A DNA stretch of 64,000 nt from Leucobacter sp. Ag1 (GTDB lineage: Bacteria; Actinomycetota; Actinomycetes; Actinomycetales; Microbacteriaceae). The stretch is taken from NCBI RefSeq assembly GCF_000980875.1, contig NZ_LAYO01000111.1, forward strand, positions 1-64,000. The letters run 5' to 3'. The notes under the pieces were generated by a model. The model worked only from the letters and a program-made list of their open reading frames with translations. It was not told where the DNA came from and searched no databases. Shown piece by piece: positions 33,125-42,236 of this stretch. The position numbers and the translations under genes are program-made. Position 1 is the stretch's first letter. Each line of letters begins with the position of its first letter.

Positions 33125-34546
33125 GTGACTGAAACGGACATCGATCTCTGCCGCGGCAGCGCGCTGGAGCAGATCGAAGCACTCGACCGCGGCGAGCTCT
33201 CGGCGCGCGAGCTGCTGAGCGAGACGCGCGAGCGCTACGAGCGGATCAACCCCGTCATCAACGCCGTCGTGACGGTGGACTTCGACGCGGCGGAAGCCGC
33301 GGCCGCCGAGTCCGACCGCCGACGCGCGGCGGGCGAGCCCGTGCGCCCGCTCGAGGGTCTCCCCATCGCGGTCAAGGACCTCGAGGACACCGCCGGCCTG
33401 CGCAGCACCTACGGCTCGCAGCTGCACGCCGAGCACGTGCCGGTCCGCGACAGCCTGGTGGTCGAGCGCATGCGCGCGGCGGGCGCCGTGATCTACGGCA
33501 AGACCAACACCCCCGAGTTCGGCACCGGATCGCACACCTACAACCGGGTGTTCGGGACGACCACGAACCCCTACGCGCCGGACCGCAGCGCAGGAGGATC
33601 GAGCGGCGGTGCCGCCGCCGCGCTCGCCGCGGGACTGTCCTCGGTGGCCGACGGCTCGGACATGGGCGGCTCGCTGCGCAATCCGGCGGCCTTCTGCAAC
33701 GTGGTCGGCCTGCGCCCCTCCATCGGGCGCGTGCCGAACTGGCCGTCGAAGGACGCCTGGGAGTCCCTCGCCACCAACGGTCCGATGGGCCGCACCGTCG
33801 GCGACGCGGCGCTGCTGCTCTCGGTGCTCTCGGGCGGCGACGCCCGGTCGCCGCTCGCGTTCCCCGACGCGCTCGCACCCGGGATCCCCGAGCTCGCGGG
33901 GCCGCTGCGCATCGGGTGGAGCCGCACGCTCGGCGGTCTCGACATCCAGCCGGCGGTGACCGAGGTGCTCGACGGCGAAGGACTGCCCGCGCTGCAGCGG
34001 CTCGGGCACGCCGTCGCGGATGTCGAGCCCGAGCTCGCGGAGGCGGACCCCGCGTTCCGCGTGCTGCGCGGTATCGGCTACGCCCGGGGCTTCGGCGCGC
34101 TGATCGACGAGCACCGCAGCATCCTCAGCCCCGAGCTCGTGGCGAACACCGAGTACGGGCTCGGACTCGGGATCGCCGATTTCACCGAGGCGCGCGAACA
34201 GCGCACTCGCGTCTACAACGGCATGGTCGAGCTGTTCGAGCGCATCGACGTGCTGGCCGCTCCGGTCACCACGGTGCTCCCGTTCCCCGCCGAGCAGCAC
34301 TGGCCGAGCGAGATCAATGGCGTCGCGCAGGCGGACTACCTCGACTGGATGCGAGCGAGCTGGCGGATCTCGGTGACCGGCTTCGCCGCGATCAGCGTGC
34401 CCTGCGGGTTCAGCCCCGAGGGGCTTCCCGTCGGCCTGCAGCTCATCGCGCCCCCGCGCAGCGAAGCGCTGCTGCTCTCCCTGGCCCGCCAGTTCGAGCG
34501 CGAACTCCCCGTCTGGCGCAGCGCACCGATGGCGCTCTCCCGCTGA
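33125..34546 (+). CDS. Amidase signature family hydrolase
   Basis: This 473-residue protein has the complete amidase triad: K84 (VKDLED), cis-Ser in GGSSGG (157-162) and nucleophile S183 in GSDMGGSLRNPA. GTG 33125 lies behind a strong AAGGAGGA. It is the first gene of a five-to-six-gene operon with transporter, M20 hydrolase and CoA-linked enzymes, so it likely hydrolyses an amide taken up by the symporter or formed in the pathway. The exact amide (aryl, ureido or aliphatic) cannot be told. Confidence 0.9.
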   Translation: MTETDIDLCRGSALEQIEALDRGELSARELLSETRERYERINPVINAVVTVDFDAAEAAAAESDRRRAAGEPVRPLEGLPIAVKDLEDTAGLRSTYGSQLHAEHVPVRDSLVVERMRAAGAVIYGKTNTPEFGTGSHTYNRVFGTTTNPYAPDRSAGGSSGGAAAALAAGLSSVADGSDMGGSLRNPAAFCNVVGLRPSIGRVPNWPSKDAWESLATNGPMGRTVGDAALLLSVLSGGDARSPLAFPDALAPGIPELAGPLRIGWSRTLGGLDIQPAVTEVLDGEGLPALQRLGHAVADVEPELAEADPAFRVLRGIGYARGFGALIDEHRSILSPELVANTEYGLGLGIADFTEAREQRTRVYNGMVELFERIDVLAAPVTTVLPFPAEQHWPSEINGVAQADYLDWMRASWRISVTGFAAISVPCGFSPEGLPVGLQLIAPPRSEALLLSLARQFERELPVWRSAPMALSR

Positions 34547-34578
34547 CCCGAACCGCCCAGCTATTGCAAAGGAGCAAT

Positions 34579-34887
34579 ATGAAACCCCGACTGCTGACGC
34601 CCGGACGGGCCGCCATCATCGGCATCCCGATCCTCGGCTTCTTCTCGACCCCGTTCTGGACCTTCGCGCAGGAGCCGACCCTGTGGTTCGGCCTGCCGGC
34701 CGTGCTCGTGTGGATCGCGGTCCTCGTGGTCCTCACCGTCGTGAGCATCCAGATCGTCGAGTCCCTGTACCTGCGCAACGGCGGCCGCGAGGCCGACCTC
34801 GCCGAGAAGGAGCGCCTCGAGACCCAGCAGATCCAGCTGCTGCGCCTCGAGCGCATCGCCGCCGAGGAAGAGGAGGGGATCCGATGA
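34579..34887 (+). CDS. Small membrane subunit accompanying a sodium:solute symporter (DUF3311-like)
   Basis: This 102-residue protein has two predicted membrane helices (about 11-30 and 37-62) and a charged amphipathic C-terminal helix (69-98). The size, topology and ATGA overlap with the symporter gene match the small partner subunits found before SSS-family transporters. RBS AAAGGAG lies upstream of the ATG. Family naming is by position and topology rather than by a strong motif. Confidence 0.75.
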   Translation: MKPRLLTPGRAAIIGIPILGFFSTPFWTFAQEPTLWFGLPAVLVWIAVLVVLTVVSIQIVESLYLRNGGREADLAEKERLETQQIQLLRLERIAAEEEEGIR

Positions 34888-36329
34888 CCGTCGCGATCAT
34901 CATCATCGTCGGGATCCTGATCATCGGGGCGCTCGGCATCGGCCTCCGACGCAGGCAGACCAGCGCCTCGCACTGGGTCGTCGGCAAGCGCGACATCCCG
35001 AAGTGGACCACCTGGTTCCTGCAGGCGGGCGAGTCGCTGACGACCTTCAGCTTCCTCGGCCTCGCGGGCCTCGCCTTCGGCGGCGGCGCGAGCGCGGTCT
35101 ACGCCATCGGCTACCTGACCATGGCCTGGCCGATCAACTACTTCGTCGCTCCGCGCATCCGCGAGCTCGCCCAGCGCCGCGGCTACCTCACCATGGCCGA
35201 CTACTTCGAGGACCGGTTCCGCGCCCGCTGGCTCGGCAAGGTGGTCGCGATCATCGGCGCCATCACGCTCATCCCCTACCTGCAGCTGCAGATCACAGGG
35301 CTCGGCATGATCGTCGAGCTCGCGACCGGCAGCTCCAGCGCCCGCGGCCTGAGCATGGTCATCGCGAGCATCCTGGTCGCGATCTTCGTCGCCTGGTCGG
35401 GCATCAAGGGCATCGCACGCGTCGCGATCCTGAAGGACATCCTGATGGCGCTCGCGCTCATCGTCGTGATCGCGGGGGTGGCGATCAGCTTCAACGGCAT
35501 CAGCCCCGTGTTCGCCGAGATCGCCGACCGCACGCCGACGCTGCTCACGCTGCAGGCCGACGGCTTCGGTCCGGTCTGGTTCGTCACCTCGATGCTCGTC
35601 ACCGTGATCGGCGCGGGCTTCGCGACGCTGCCGCACCTGTGGCCGCCCATGCTCGCCGCGAAGAGCGGCGAGGTGCTGCGGAGCAACTCGAAGTGGCTGC
35701 CGATCTACCAGCTGCTGCTGTTCATCCCGATCATGGTCGGCATGGCCGCCGTGCTGCGGCTGCCCTCGGACACCCCCGGCAACGCGGTGCTGCTCACCAT
35801 GACCGGGAACATCGTGCCGGACTGGGTGCTCGGCCTCGTCGCGGTCGGCGGCGCCTCGGCCGCGATGGTGCCGGCCGCCGGCATCGTGATGGGCATCTCG
35901 ACCCTCGTAAGCTCCAACGTGCTGCAGAACGTGAGCCCCGCGCGCAAGATGACCGTCAACTACGTCGTCATCGTGGTCGCGCTCGGACTGTCGCTCGCCT
36001 TCGGCCTCGTCCGCTCCGACATCGGCGCGCTGCTGCTGCTCACCTACGGCGGCACGACGCAGCTCGCGCCGGGCATCGTCCTGGCGCTGCAGCGGAAGGT
36101 GCGCGTGGGGGCCTGGCCCGTCGGGCTCGGCGTCCTCGTCGGCGTCGTCACCGTCGCGACGATCACCTTCGCGGGGATCCCGACCGGCGGCATCGACTCC
36201 GGCCTCATCGCCCTGGTCCCGAACCTCGTGGTGCTCGTCGTCGCCGAGGCGATCCGACGCGCGCGCGGCGGCACCGCGGTCGAGCAGGTCGAGTTCGAGG
36301 ACGACGCGGCGGTCCCCGTCGCGCGATGA
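34884..36329 (+). CDS. Sodium:solute symporter (SSS family)
   Basis: This 481-residue protein has about 13 hydrophobic helices and the SSS layout, including the GESLTTFSFLGLAGLAF-type first core helices and a long TM with TYGGTTQLAPG. It shares bases with the small subunit gene (ATGA). The likely cargo is a carboxylate or amide substrate of the operon's hydrolases. Confidence 0.9.
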   Translation: MTVAIIIIVGILIIGALGIGLRRRQTSASHWVVGKRDIPKWTTWFLQAGESLTTFSFLGLAGLAFGGGASAVYAIGYLTMAWPINYFVAPRIRELAQRRGYLTMADYFEDRFRARWLGKVVAIIGAITLIPYLQLQITGLGMIVELATGSSSARGLSMVIASILVAIFVAWSGIKGIARVAILKDILMALALIVVIAGVAISFNGISPVFAEIADRTPTLLTLQADGFGPVWFVTSMLVTVIGAGFATLPHLWPPMLAAKSGEVLRSNSKWLPIYQLLLFIPIMVGMAAVLRLPSDTPGNAVLLTMTGNIVPDWVLGLVAVGGASAAMVPAAGIVMGISTLVSSNVLQNVSPARKMTVNYVVIVVALGLSLAFGLVRSDIGALLLLTYGGTTQLAPGIVLALQRKVRVGAWPVGLGVLVGVVTVATITFAGIPTGGIDSGLIALVPNLVVLVVAEAIRRARGGTAVEQVEFEDDAAVPVAR

Positions 36330-36354
36330 CCCCGGATCACGGAAGGAACCGAGC

Positions 36355-37563
36355 ATGCTGAACACCCGCCTGACCGACGCCGAACGCGACACGCTGCACG
36401 CGGACTACCGGCACCTGCACGCGAACCCGGAGCTCTCGATGCAGGAGCACCGCACCGCCGAGTTCATCGAGGCGCGCCTCGGCGAGCTCGGGATCGAGCA
36501 CTTCCGCTGCGGCGGCACGGGGGTCGTCGGCATCCAGCGCAACGGCGACGGCCCGGTGATCGGATTCCGCGCCGACACCGACGGGCTGCCGATCCGGGAG
36601 GACACCGGGGCCGACTACGCCTCGTCCGCGACCGGCACGCTCGCGGACGGCACCGTCGTCCCGGTGATGCACGGGTGCGGCCACGACACCCACGTCGCGG
36701 TCGCGCTCGCCTCGGCCGCCGCGATGGCCCGGCAGCCGGGCTCCTGGGCGGGGACGGTCGTCTGGCTGTTCCAGCCCGGCGAGGAGACCGCCGCCGGTGC
36801 CGCGGCGATGGTCGCCGACGGGCTGTGGGACCGGGCTCCGGTGCCGGAGCTCGTGCTGGGGCAGCACGTCTTCCCCGAGACCCCCGCGGGAACCGTCGCG
36901 CTCGCGACGGGCCCCGCGATGGCTATGGCGGACTCGCTGCGGGTCACCGTGCACGGCAAGCAGTCGCACGGATCGCAGCCGCAGGACTCGATCGATCCGA
37001 TCGTGCTCGGCGTGCACATGGTCGCTCGACTGCAGACCATCGTCTCCCGCGAGCTGCCGCCGCAGTCCCCGGCGGTCGTCACCTGCGGCACGTTCCACGC
37101 CGGGCTGAAGGAGAACATCATCCCGGACCGGGCCGAGTTCACCCTCAACATCCGGACGCTCACGGAGGATGTGCGCGAGCGGGTGCTCGCCGCGATCGTC
37201 CGCATCGTGAACGCGGAGGCCGACGCCTCGGGTGCCCCGCACCCCGAGATCGAGGAGCTGTACCGCTTCCCCCGTCTGCACAACGACGAGGTGCGTGCGG
37301 AGGAGGTGCGCGCAGCCCTGCGGGAGGAACTGGGCGAGAAGAACGTGTTCACGGCTCCGCCCGCGATGGGGTCGGAGGACTTCGGCACGCTCCCCGACAG
37401 CGCCGGTGCACCGGGCGTCTACTGGGTCTTCGGCGGCTTCCCGGCGGACCACCCGGCCCCGCCCGTGAACCACTCGCCCCACTTCCTGCCCGTGCTGGAG
37501 CCGACGCTCAGCACCGGGGTACGCGCGGCGCTCGCCGCACTGGGGCACTCCCTGGGCCGCTGA
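36355..37563 (+). CDS. M20-family metallo-amidohydrolase
   Basis: This 402-residue protein has HxNPELS near the N terminus, RADTDGLPI, the metal motif MHGCGHD (105-111) and the EE pair in QPGEET. It belongs to the hippurate/IAA-amino acid/N-acyl amino acid hydrolase branch of M20D. It cleaves an acyl-amino acid amide using a di-metal centre. ATG 36355 follows a GGAAGGA site. Together with the amidase it supplies free acids to the CoA enzymes downstream. Confidence 0.9.
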   Translation: MLNTRLTDAERDTLHADYRHLHANPELSMQEHRTAEFIEARLGELGIEHFRCGGTGVVGIQRNGDGPVIGFRADTDGLPIREDTGADYASSATGTLADGTVVPVMHGCGHDTHVAVALASAAAMARQPGSWAGTVVWLFQPGEETAAGAAAMVADGLWDRAPVPELVLGQHVFPETPAGTVALATGPAMAMADSLRVTVHGKQSHGSQPQDSIDPIVLGVHMVARLQTIVSRELPPQSPAVVTCGTFHAGLKENIIPDRAEFTLNIRTLTEDVRERVLAAIVRIVNAEADASGAPHPEIEELYRFPRLHNDEVRAEEVRAALREELGEKNVFTAPPAMGSEDFGTLPDSAGAPGVYWVFGGFPADHPAPPVNHSPHFLPVLEPTLSTGVRAALAALGHSLGR

Positions 37564-37582
37564 ACCGGCCCGTCGGCCGCCG

Positions 37583-37621
37583 GCCGGGTCGGATCCGAAC
37601 CCGGGTCGGATCCGACCCGGG
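37583..37621. repeat. Double TCGGATCCGA palindrome including a perfect 22-bp palindrome
   Basis: Positions 37600-37621 read the same on both strands (arms CCCGGGTCGGA). A second nearly perfect copy of CCGGGTCGGATCCGA lies at 37584-37598, so the block is both palindromic and directly repeated (period 17 bp). It sits between the M20 and CoA-transferase genes. Confidence 0.8.
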
Positions 37622-37648
37622 CCGGTGGCCGGCAGCCACGACGCAATC

Positions 37649-37672
37649 GAAACGCAGAAACGCAGAAACGCA
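37649..37672 (+). repeat. 8-bp tandem repeat next to a ribosome binding site
   Basis: GAAACGCA is repeated three times and runs directly into GAAAGGA, the ribosome binding site of the gene starting at 37686. Confidence 0.85.
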
Positions 37673-37685
37673 GAAAGGACGCACC

Positions 37686-38909
37686 ATGAACGAGGGCTCG
37701 CTCGAGGACCTGCTGGTGGTCGATCTGTCCCGCGAGCTCGCGGGACCGCACGCCGGGCAGATGCTGGGGGATCTCGGCGCCCGGGTGATCAAGGTCGAGT
37801 CGCCGGGCAGCGGAGACGACACTCGATCGTGGGGGCCGCCGTTCGTCGACGGCGCGGACGGCCGGTCGTACTCTACCTATTTCCTGTCGTGCAATCGCAA
37901 CAAGGAGTCGATCGCGCTCGACCTGAAGAGCGACGACGGTCGCGCGGTGCTGACCGGCCTGCTCGAGCGCGCCGATGTGCTCATCGAGAACTTCCGCACT
38001 GGCGTGATGGACCGCCTCGGCTTCGGCACCGCCGCGCTCGCGGCGCTGAACCCACGGCTGGTGCAGCTCTCGATCACGGGCTTCGGCCACGACGGGCCCG
38101 AGGGCGGGCGTGCGGGCTACGACCAGATCGTGCAGGGCGAGGCCGGGCTCATGTCGATCACGGGACCGGGCCCCGAGGACCCGCAACGGGTCGGGACCCC
38201 GATCGCCGACCTGCTCGGCGGGATCCACGGCGTGGTCGGCGTGCTCGCCGCGCTGCACGAGCGCGAGCGCACGGGCCGCGGGCGCGTGGTGCGCACCTCG
38301 CTGCTGTCGTCGATCGTCGGCGTGCACGCGTTCCAGGGCACTCGGGTCACCGTGGCCGGTCAGACTCCGCAGGCGCAGGGCAACCACCACCCGTCGATCG
38401 CGCCGTACGGCCTGTTCCGCTGCCGCGACGGCGCGGTGCAGATCAGCGTCGGCAGCGAGCGGCTGTGGCAGGCGTTCTGCGCCGAGTTCGGCCTGGACCC
38501 CGAGACGCCGGGGCTCGGGACGAATCCGGAACGCGTCGCGCGCCGTGGAGAGACGATCGCGTTCGTCGAGGACGCCTTCGCGGTGCACGACGCGGTCCCG
38601 CTGCTCGATCGGCTGCGTGCCGCGGGGATCCCCGCGGGCAAGGTGCGCGATCTCACCGAGGTCTACGAGTGGGATCAGGTCCGCTCGCAGGGGCTCGTCG
38701 TCGACGTGGAGCACGCGGCGCTCGGCAGCATCTCGCTGCCGGGGCCGGCGATCCGCTTCTTCGACGTCGATGCGGCAGGGGAGACGGAGCGCGCGCGGAC
38801 CGAGCACCAGGCGCCGCCCGTGCTGGACCAGCACAGCGAAGCGATCCGCGCCTGGCTCGCGAGTACTCCCGTCGCGCCGAGCGCTCCGGTCGCGGAGGAG
38901 GCGGCATGA
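37686..38909 (+). CDS. CaiB/BaiF (family III) CoA-transferase
   Basis: This 407-residue protein has the ELAGPHAGQMLGDLGARVIKVE N-terminal block (broken here as ELAGPHAG then VIKVE), ENFRTGV, and the catalytic aspartate D146 in GYDQIVQGEAG. Family III enzymes move CoA between carboxylates such as succinate and mesaconate, itaconate, oxalate or carnitine. GAAAGGA precedes the ATG and the stop overlaps the carboxyltransferase gene (ATGA). It probably activates the acid released by the operon's hydrolases. Confidence 0.9.
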   Translation: MNEGSLEDLLVVDLSRELAGPHAGQMLGDLGARVIKVESPGSGDDTRSWGPPFVDGADGRSYSTYFLSCNRNKESIALDLKSDDGRAVLTGLLERADVLIENFRTGVMDRLGFGTAALAALNPRLVQLSITGFGHDGPEGGRAGYDQIVQGEAGLMSITGPGPEDPQRVGTPIADLLGGIHGVVGVLAALHERERTGRGRVVRTSLLSSIVGVHAFQGTRVTVAGQTPQAQGNHHPSIAPYGLFRCRDGAVQISVGSERLWQAFCAEFGLDPETPGLGTNPERVARRGETIAFVEDAFAVHDAVPLLDRLRAAGIPAGKVRDLTEVYEWDQVRSQGLVVDVEHAALGSISLPGPAIRFFDVDAAGETERARTEHQAPPVLDQHSEAIRAWLASTPVAPSAPVAEEAA

Positions 38910-40444
38910 GCGCCGCGGTCGGCGGCGCAGCCGCCGAGCGTCCGCGCCGCCTCTCGGCCGCGCAGCTCATCGAGCTCATCTCGGATCCCGGCAGCTACGT
39001 CTCGTGGGACGCGCCGCCGGTCGAGCCCGATCTCGGCGAGGCCTACCGCGACGAGCTGGCCCGCGCGGCGGAGAAGAGCGGGGTCGACGAGTCGATCATC
39101 ACGGGCGAAGCGCTCATCGACGGACGCCGGGTCGCGCTCATCGCCTGCGAGTTCGCGTTCCTCGCGGGGTCCATCGGGGCGGCATCGGCCGAGCGATTCG
39201 TCGCCGCGATCGAGCGGGCCACCGCCGAGCGGCTGCCGGTGCTCGCCTCGACCGCGTCGGGCGGCACCCGCATGCAGGAAGGGACGGTCGCGTTCGTCGC
39301 CATGGTGAAGATCGCCGCGGCCGTCGCGGCGCACCAGGACGAGGGCCTGCCGTACCTCGTCTACCTCAGACATCCGTCGACGGGCGGCGCGCTCGCCTCG
39401 TTCGGCTCGCTCGGGCAGGTCACGGTGGCCGAGCCGGGCGCGCTCGTCGGCTTCCTCGGCCCGCGCGTCTACGAGGCGCTGTACGGCGAGCCGTTCCCGG
39501 CCGGGGTGCAGTCCGCCGAGAACCTCGCGCGGCTCGGGATCATCGACGGCGTGCTCCAGCCCGATGCGCTGCGCGAGGTCGTGCAGCGGACGCTGCGGTT
39601 GCTCGAGCGGCCGACGCACGCGGCGCTCGTGGCGCGCGCCGCCGATCCCGGGGCCGCCTCGGCGGATCCCGCGGGCTCCGCGGCGACCTGGGAGTCGGTC
39701 ATACGCACGCGGGATCGCAGGCGGCCTGGCCTGCGCGAACTGCTGCGCCACGCCGCCAGCGACATCGTCCCGTTGTCGGGCACGGGCCAGGGCGAACGGG
39801 ATCCGGGCCTCTCGCTGAGCCTCGCCCGGTTCGGCGGTATCCCCGCGGTGGTCGTCGGGCAGGATCGTCGCGCGCAGCGCGCGTACGCTCCGCTGGGCCC
39901 GGGCGCGCTCCGCGCCGCCCGCCGCGCGATGCACCTGGCCGAGGAACTCCGGCTGCCGCTCGTCAGCGTCATCGATACCCCGGGGGCCGCGCTGTCCCGA
40001 GCCGCCGAGGAGGGCGGGCTCGCGAGCGAGATCGCCCACTGCCTCGCCGACCTCGTGAGCCATCAGGGCCCGACGCTGTCGGTGCTGCTCGGCGAGGGGA
40101 CCGGTGGCGGGGCACTCGCGCTGCTGCCGGCCGACCGGACGATCGCCGCCGAGCACGCCTGGCTGTCCCCGCTCCCGCCCGAGGGCGCATCCGCGATCGT
40201 GCACCGGGACACGGCGCACGCGGCGGAGCTCGCCGAGCAGCAGGGCGTCGCCTCGGCGGCGCTCCGCGCGAACGGCATCGTCGACCGGATCGTGGCCGAG
40301 TCGCCCGATGCCGCGCGGGAACCGGTCGACTTCTGCGGGCGGATGCGCGACGCGATCGCGCAGGAGCTCGCGGGGCTCATGCTGCAGCAGGGCGACCGGC
40401 GCCGGGTCGCGCGGCTCGACCGCTACCGGCGGATCGGGGTCTGA
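38906..40444 (+). CDS. Fused beta/alpha carboxyltransferase (AccD-AccA type) of an acyl-CoA carboxylase
   Basis: The 512-residue protein joins an AccD-like half (SGGTRMQEG about 118-126, ASFGSLG, GFLGPRVYE) and an AccA-like half (DTPGAAL, GEGTGGGALAL, SPLPPEGASAI). The AccD zinc ribbon is absent. This layout resembles the AccD3-type proteins of actinobacteria. No biotin carboxylase or biotinyl gene is nearby. It may partner with a chromosomal AccA3-type subunit, or act in reverse as a decarboxylase on a malonyl-type CoA ester made by the adjacent transferase. Confidence 0.85.
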   Translation: MSAAVGGAAAERPRRLSAAQLIELISDPGSYVSWDAPPVEPDLGEAYRDELARAAEKSGVDESIITGEALIDGRRVALIACEFAFLAGSIGAASAERFVAAIERATAERLPVLASTASGGTRMQEGTVAFVAMVKIAAAVAAHQDEGLPYLVYLRHPSTGGALASFGSLGQVTVAEPGALVGFLGPRVYEALYGEPFPAGVQSAENLARLGIIDGVLQPDALREVVQRTLRLLERPTHAALVARAADPGAASADPAGSAATWESVIRTRDRRRPGLRELLRHAASDIVPLSGTGQGERDPGLSLSLARFGGIPAVVVGQDRRAQRAYAPLGPGALRAARRAMHLAEELRLPLVSVIDTPGAALSRAAEEGGLASEIAHCLADLVSHQGPTLSVLLGEGTGGGALALLPADRTIAAEHAWLSPLPPEGASAIVHRDTAHAAELAEQQGVASAALRANGIVDRIVAESPDAAREPVDFCGRMRDAIAQELAGLMLQQGDRRRVARLDRYRRIGV

Positions 40445-41064
40445 GCGGCGGGGCCGGACGTCACGACGCAACTGGTGGGATCACCCGGGACGGTGCAGGA
40501 GACGTCCCGCTGCCGGAAATGGAGCGGCGAGACGAGCACCGCGACGGCGAGCACCAGCGCCAACGCGGTGCCGGCGACGCAGGCGCGGCCCAGAACCGGA
40601 TCGGCTCGTCCGCCGAGCGCCCGGCGGGCGAGCGCCAGGATCCCGAGCCCGGCGAGCCCGCCCGCGGTGTTCACCATCACGTCGGTGATGTCGGAGACGC
40701 CGACCGCGAGGACGAACTGGGCGGTCTCGAGCAGCAGGCTGATCGCTGCGGAGACGCCCGCGGCGGCCCGGAACAGGTGCCGCTTCGACCGGTGCCGCGG
40801 TGCGAGGAGCCCGAGGTGCCACCCGAGCGGGAGGAAGAGCACGAGGTTCGCGAGGATCTCGAGCGGGAAGCTCGCCGTCGCCTCGGTGTCGGCCCCGAAC
40901 GGGACCAGTTTGATCACGCGCAGCCCGCCCGCGCCGATGTGCGGGACCTCGAACTTCCAGAGCACTGCCCAGGTCAGCACGAGCAGATAGACGCCGAGGC
41001 TCGCGATCAGCGCGTTGCGCGAGACGGGACGCCGGGCCGGACGGTCGGCCGGACCTGTCGGCAT
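40423..41064 (-). CDS. VanZ-like membrane protein
   Basis: The 213-residue protein has about five membrane helices and the VanZ core (NLVLFLPLGWHLG about 68-80, then ETAQF and VSDITDVMVNTAGGLAG). VanZ homologues confer low-level teicoplanin tolerance in some Gram-positives or have structural roles. ATG 41064 overlaps the histidine kinase stop (TGATG), so it is the last gene of a response regulator-kinase-VanZ operon. The 3' end overlaps the convergent carboxyltransferase gene by 22 bp. Confidence 0.88.
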   Translation of the reverse strand: MPTGPADRPARRPVSRNALIASLGVYLLVLTWAVLWKFEVPHIGAGGLRVIKLVPFGADTEATASFPLEILANLVLFLPLGWHLGLLAPRHRSKRHLFRAAAGVSAAISLLLETAQFVLAVGVSDITDVMVNTAGGLAGLGILALARRALGGRADPVLGRACVAGTALALVLAVAVLVSPLHFRQRDVSCTVPGDPTSCVVTSGPAAQTPIRR

Positions 41065-42236
41065 CAGCGCTCAGGGTCCGGTGCGTTCGGGCGCGACGTC
41101 CGGTGCGCGCCGGCGGGACTCCCCGTCGGCAGCACGACGGTCGCGCGCAGGCCGCCGTCCGGCAACGCGGTCAGGTCGAGGGCGCCGTCGTGCGCCGTGA
41201 CGATGCTCTGCACGATCGCGAGGCCCAGGCCGACCCCGGCCTGGTCGCTGCGGATGCGCCCGGTACCGCGCCGGAACGGCTCCGTGAGGGTCGAGACGAG
41301 CTCGGGGCTGACCTGCTCGCCCGTGTTCTCGACCGAGATGCGCGAGGTCTCGGCACCCGCGGCCGTGCGGATCAGGACGGTCCCGGCCGACGGGAGGTTG
41401 TGCACGATCGCGTTGTGCACGAGGTTCGTCACCGTCTGCAGGAGGAGCGGGGGAGAGCCGAACGCGAGCGCGATCTCGCCCTCGGTCTCGATCGCGACGC
41501 CGTGCTTCTCGGCGAGCGGCAGCAGCGTCTCGGCGGCCTCCTCGCCGAGCAGCGAGAGGTCGACCCGTTCGCGATCGAAGGATCGCCGGTCGGCGCGGCT
41601 CAGCACGAGCAGCGCCTCGGTCAACTCGATCGCCCGTGCGTTGACGGTGCGGAGACGCTCCAGCAGTTCGTCGTCGGCGCGGGCGGGCTCGCTCTGGGCG
41701 ACCTCCAGCATGGTCTGGGTGATCGCGAGCGGGGTGCGGAGCTCGTGGGAGGCGTTCGCCGCGAAGCGCTGCTGCTCGGCCACCTGGGCCTCGAGCCGAT
41801 CGAGCATCGAGTCGAAGCCGTCGGCGAGCTCGCGGAACTCGTCGCGGCGGCCCTCGAGCTCGATGCGGTGCGAGAGGGATCCGTCGGAGACGCGACGGGT
41901 CGCGGCGGTGATCCGGCGCAGCGGGCCCAGCATGCGACCGGCGAGGACCCAGCCGCCGACCAGTCCGATGACGAGGAGGGCGATGAGCGCCCAGATCGCG
42001 GCGGGGACGAAGGCGCGGATCAGATCGTTGCGCCCCGGGAAGAACATGCTCGGGAACTCATCGGGCGAGTCGGAGTGCGAGCCGACGAATGCATCGGCCG
42101 GCACGTAGCGCAGCAGGAAGACCCAGACGACCGCGAGCAGCAGCGCACCGGTGAGCAGCACGACGGCCGCGTAGCTGAGGGTGAACTTCAGCCGGACGCT
42201 CAGCCCGGGCTCGCGATCCACCGCCGGTCTAGGCAC
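41064..42236 (-). CDS. Sensor histidine kinase
   Basis: This 390-residue kinase has membrane helices at about 18-42 and 77-100 enclosing a short 35-residue extracellular loop, a HAMP region (101-150), phospho-acceptor H164 in SHELRTP and a C-terminal HATPase (GVGLGLAIVQSIV). The short loop suggests sensing within or at the membrane, as in envelope-stress kinases. It overlaps the response regulator by 8 bp and VanZ by 1 bp. Confidence 0.93.
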   Translation of the reverse strand: MPRPAVDREPGLSVRLKFTLSYAAVVLLTGALLLAVVWVFLLRYVPADAFVGSHSDSPDEFPSMFFPGRNDLIRAFVPAAIWALIALLVIGLVGGWVLAGRMLGPLRRITAATRRVSDGSLSHRIELEGRRDEFRELADGFDSMLDRLEAQVAEQQRFAANASHELRTPLAITQTMLEVAQSEPARADDELLERLRTVNARAIELTEALLVLSRADRRSFDRERVDLSLLGEEAAETLLPLAEKHGVAIETEGEIALAFGSPPLLLQTVTNLVHNAIVHNLPSAGTVLIRTAAGAETSRISVENTGEQVSPELVSTLTEPFRRGTGRIRSDQAGVGLGLAIVQSIVTAHDGALDLTALPDGGLRATVVLPTGSPAGAHRTSRPNAPDPER

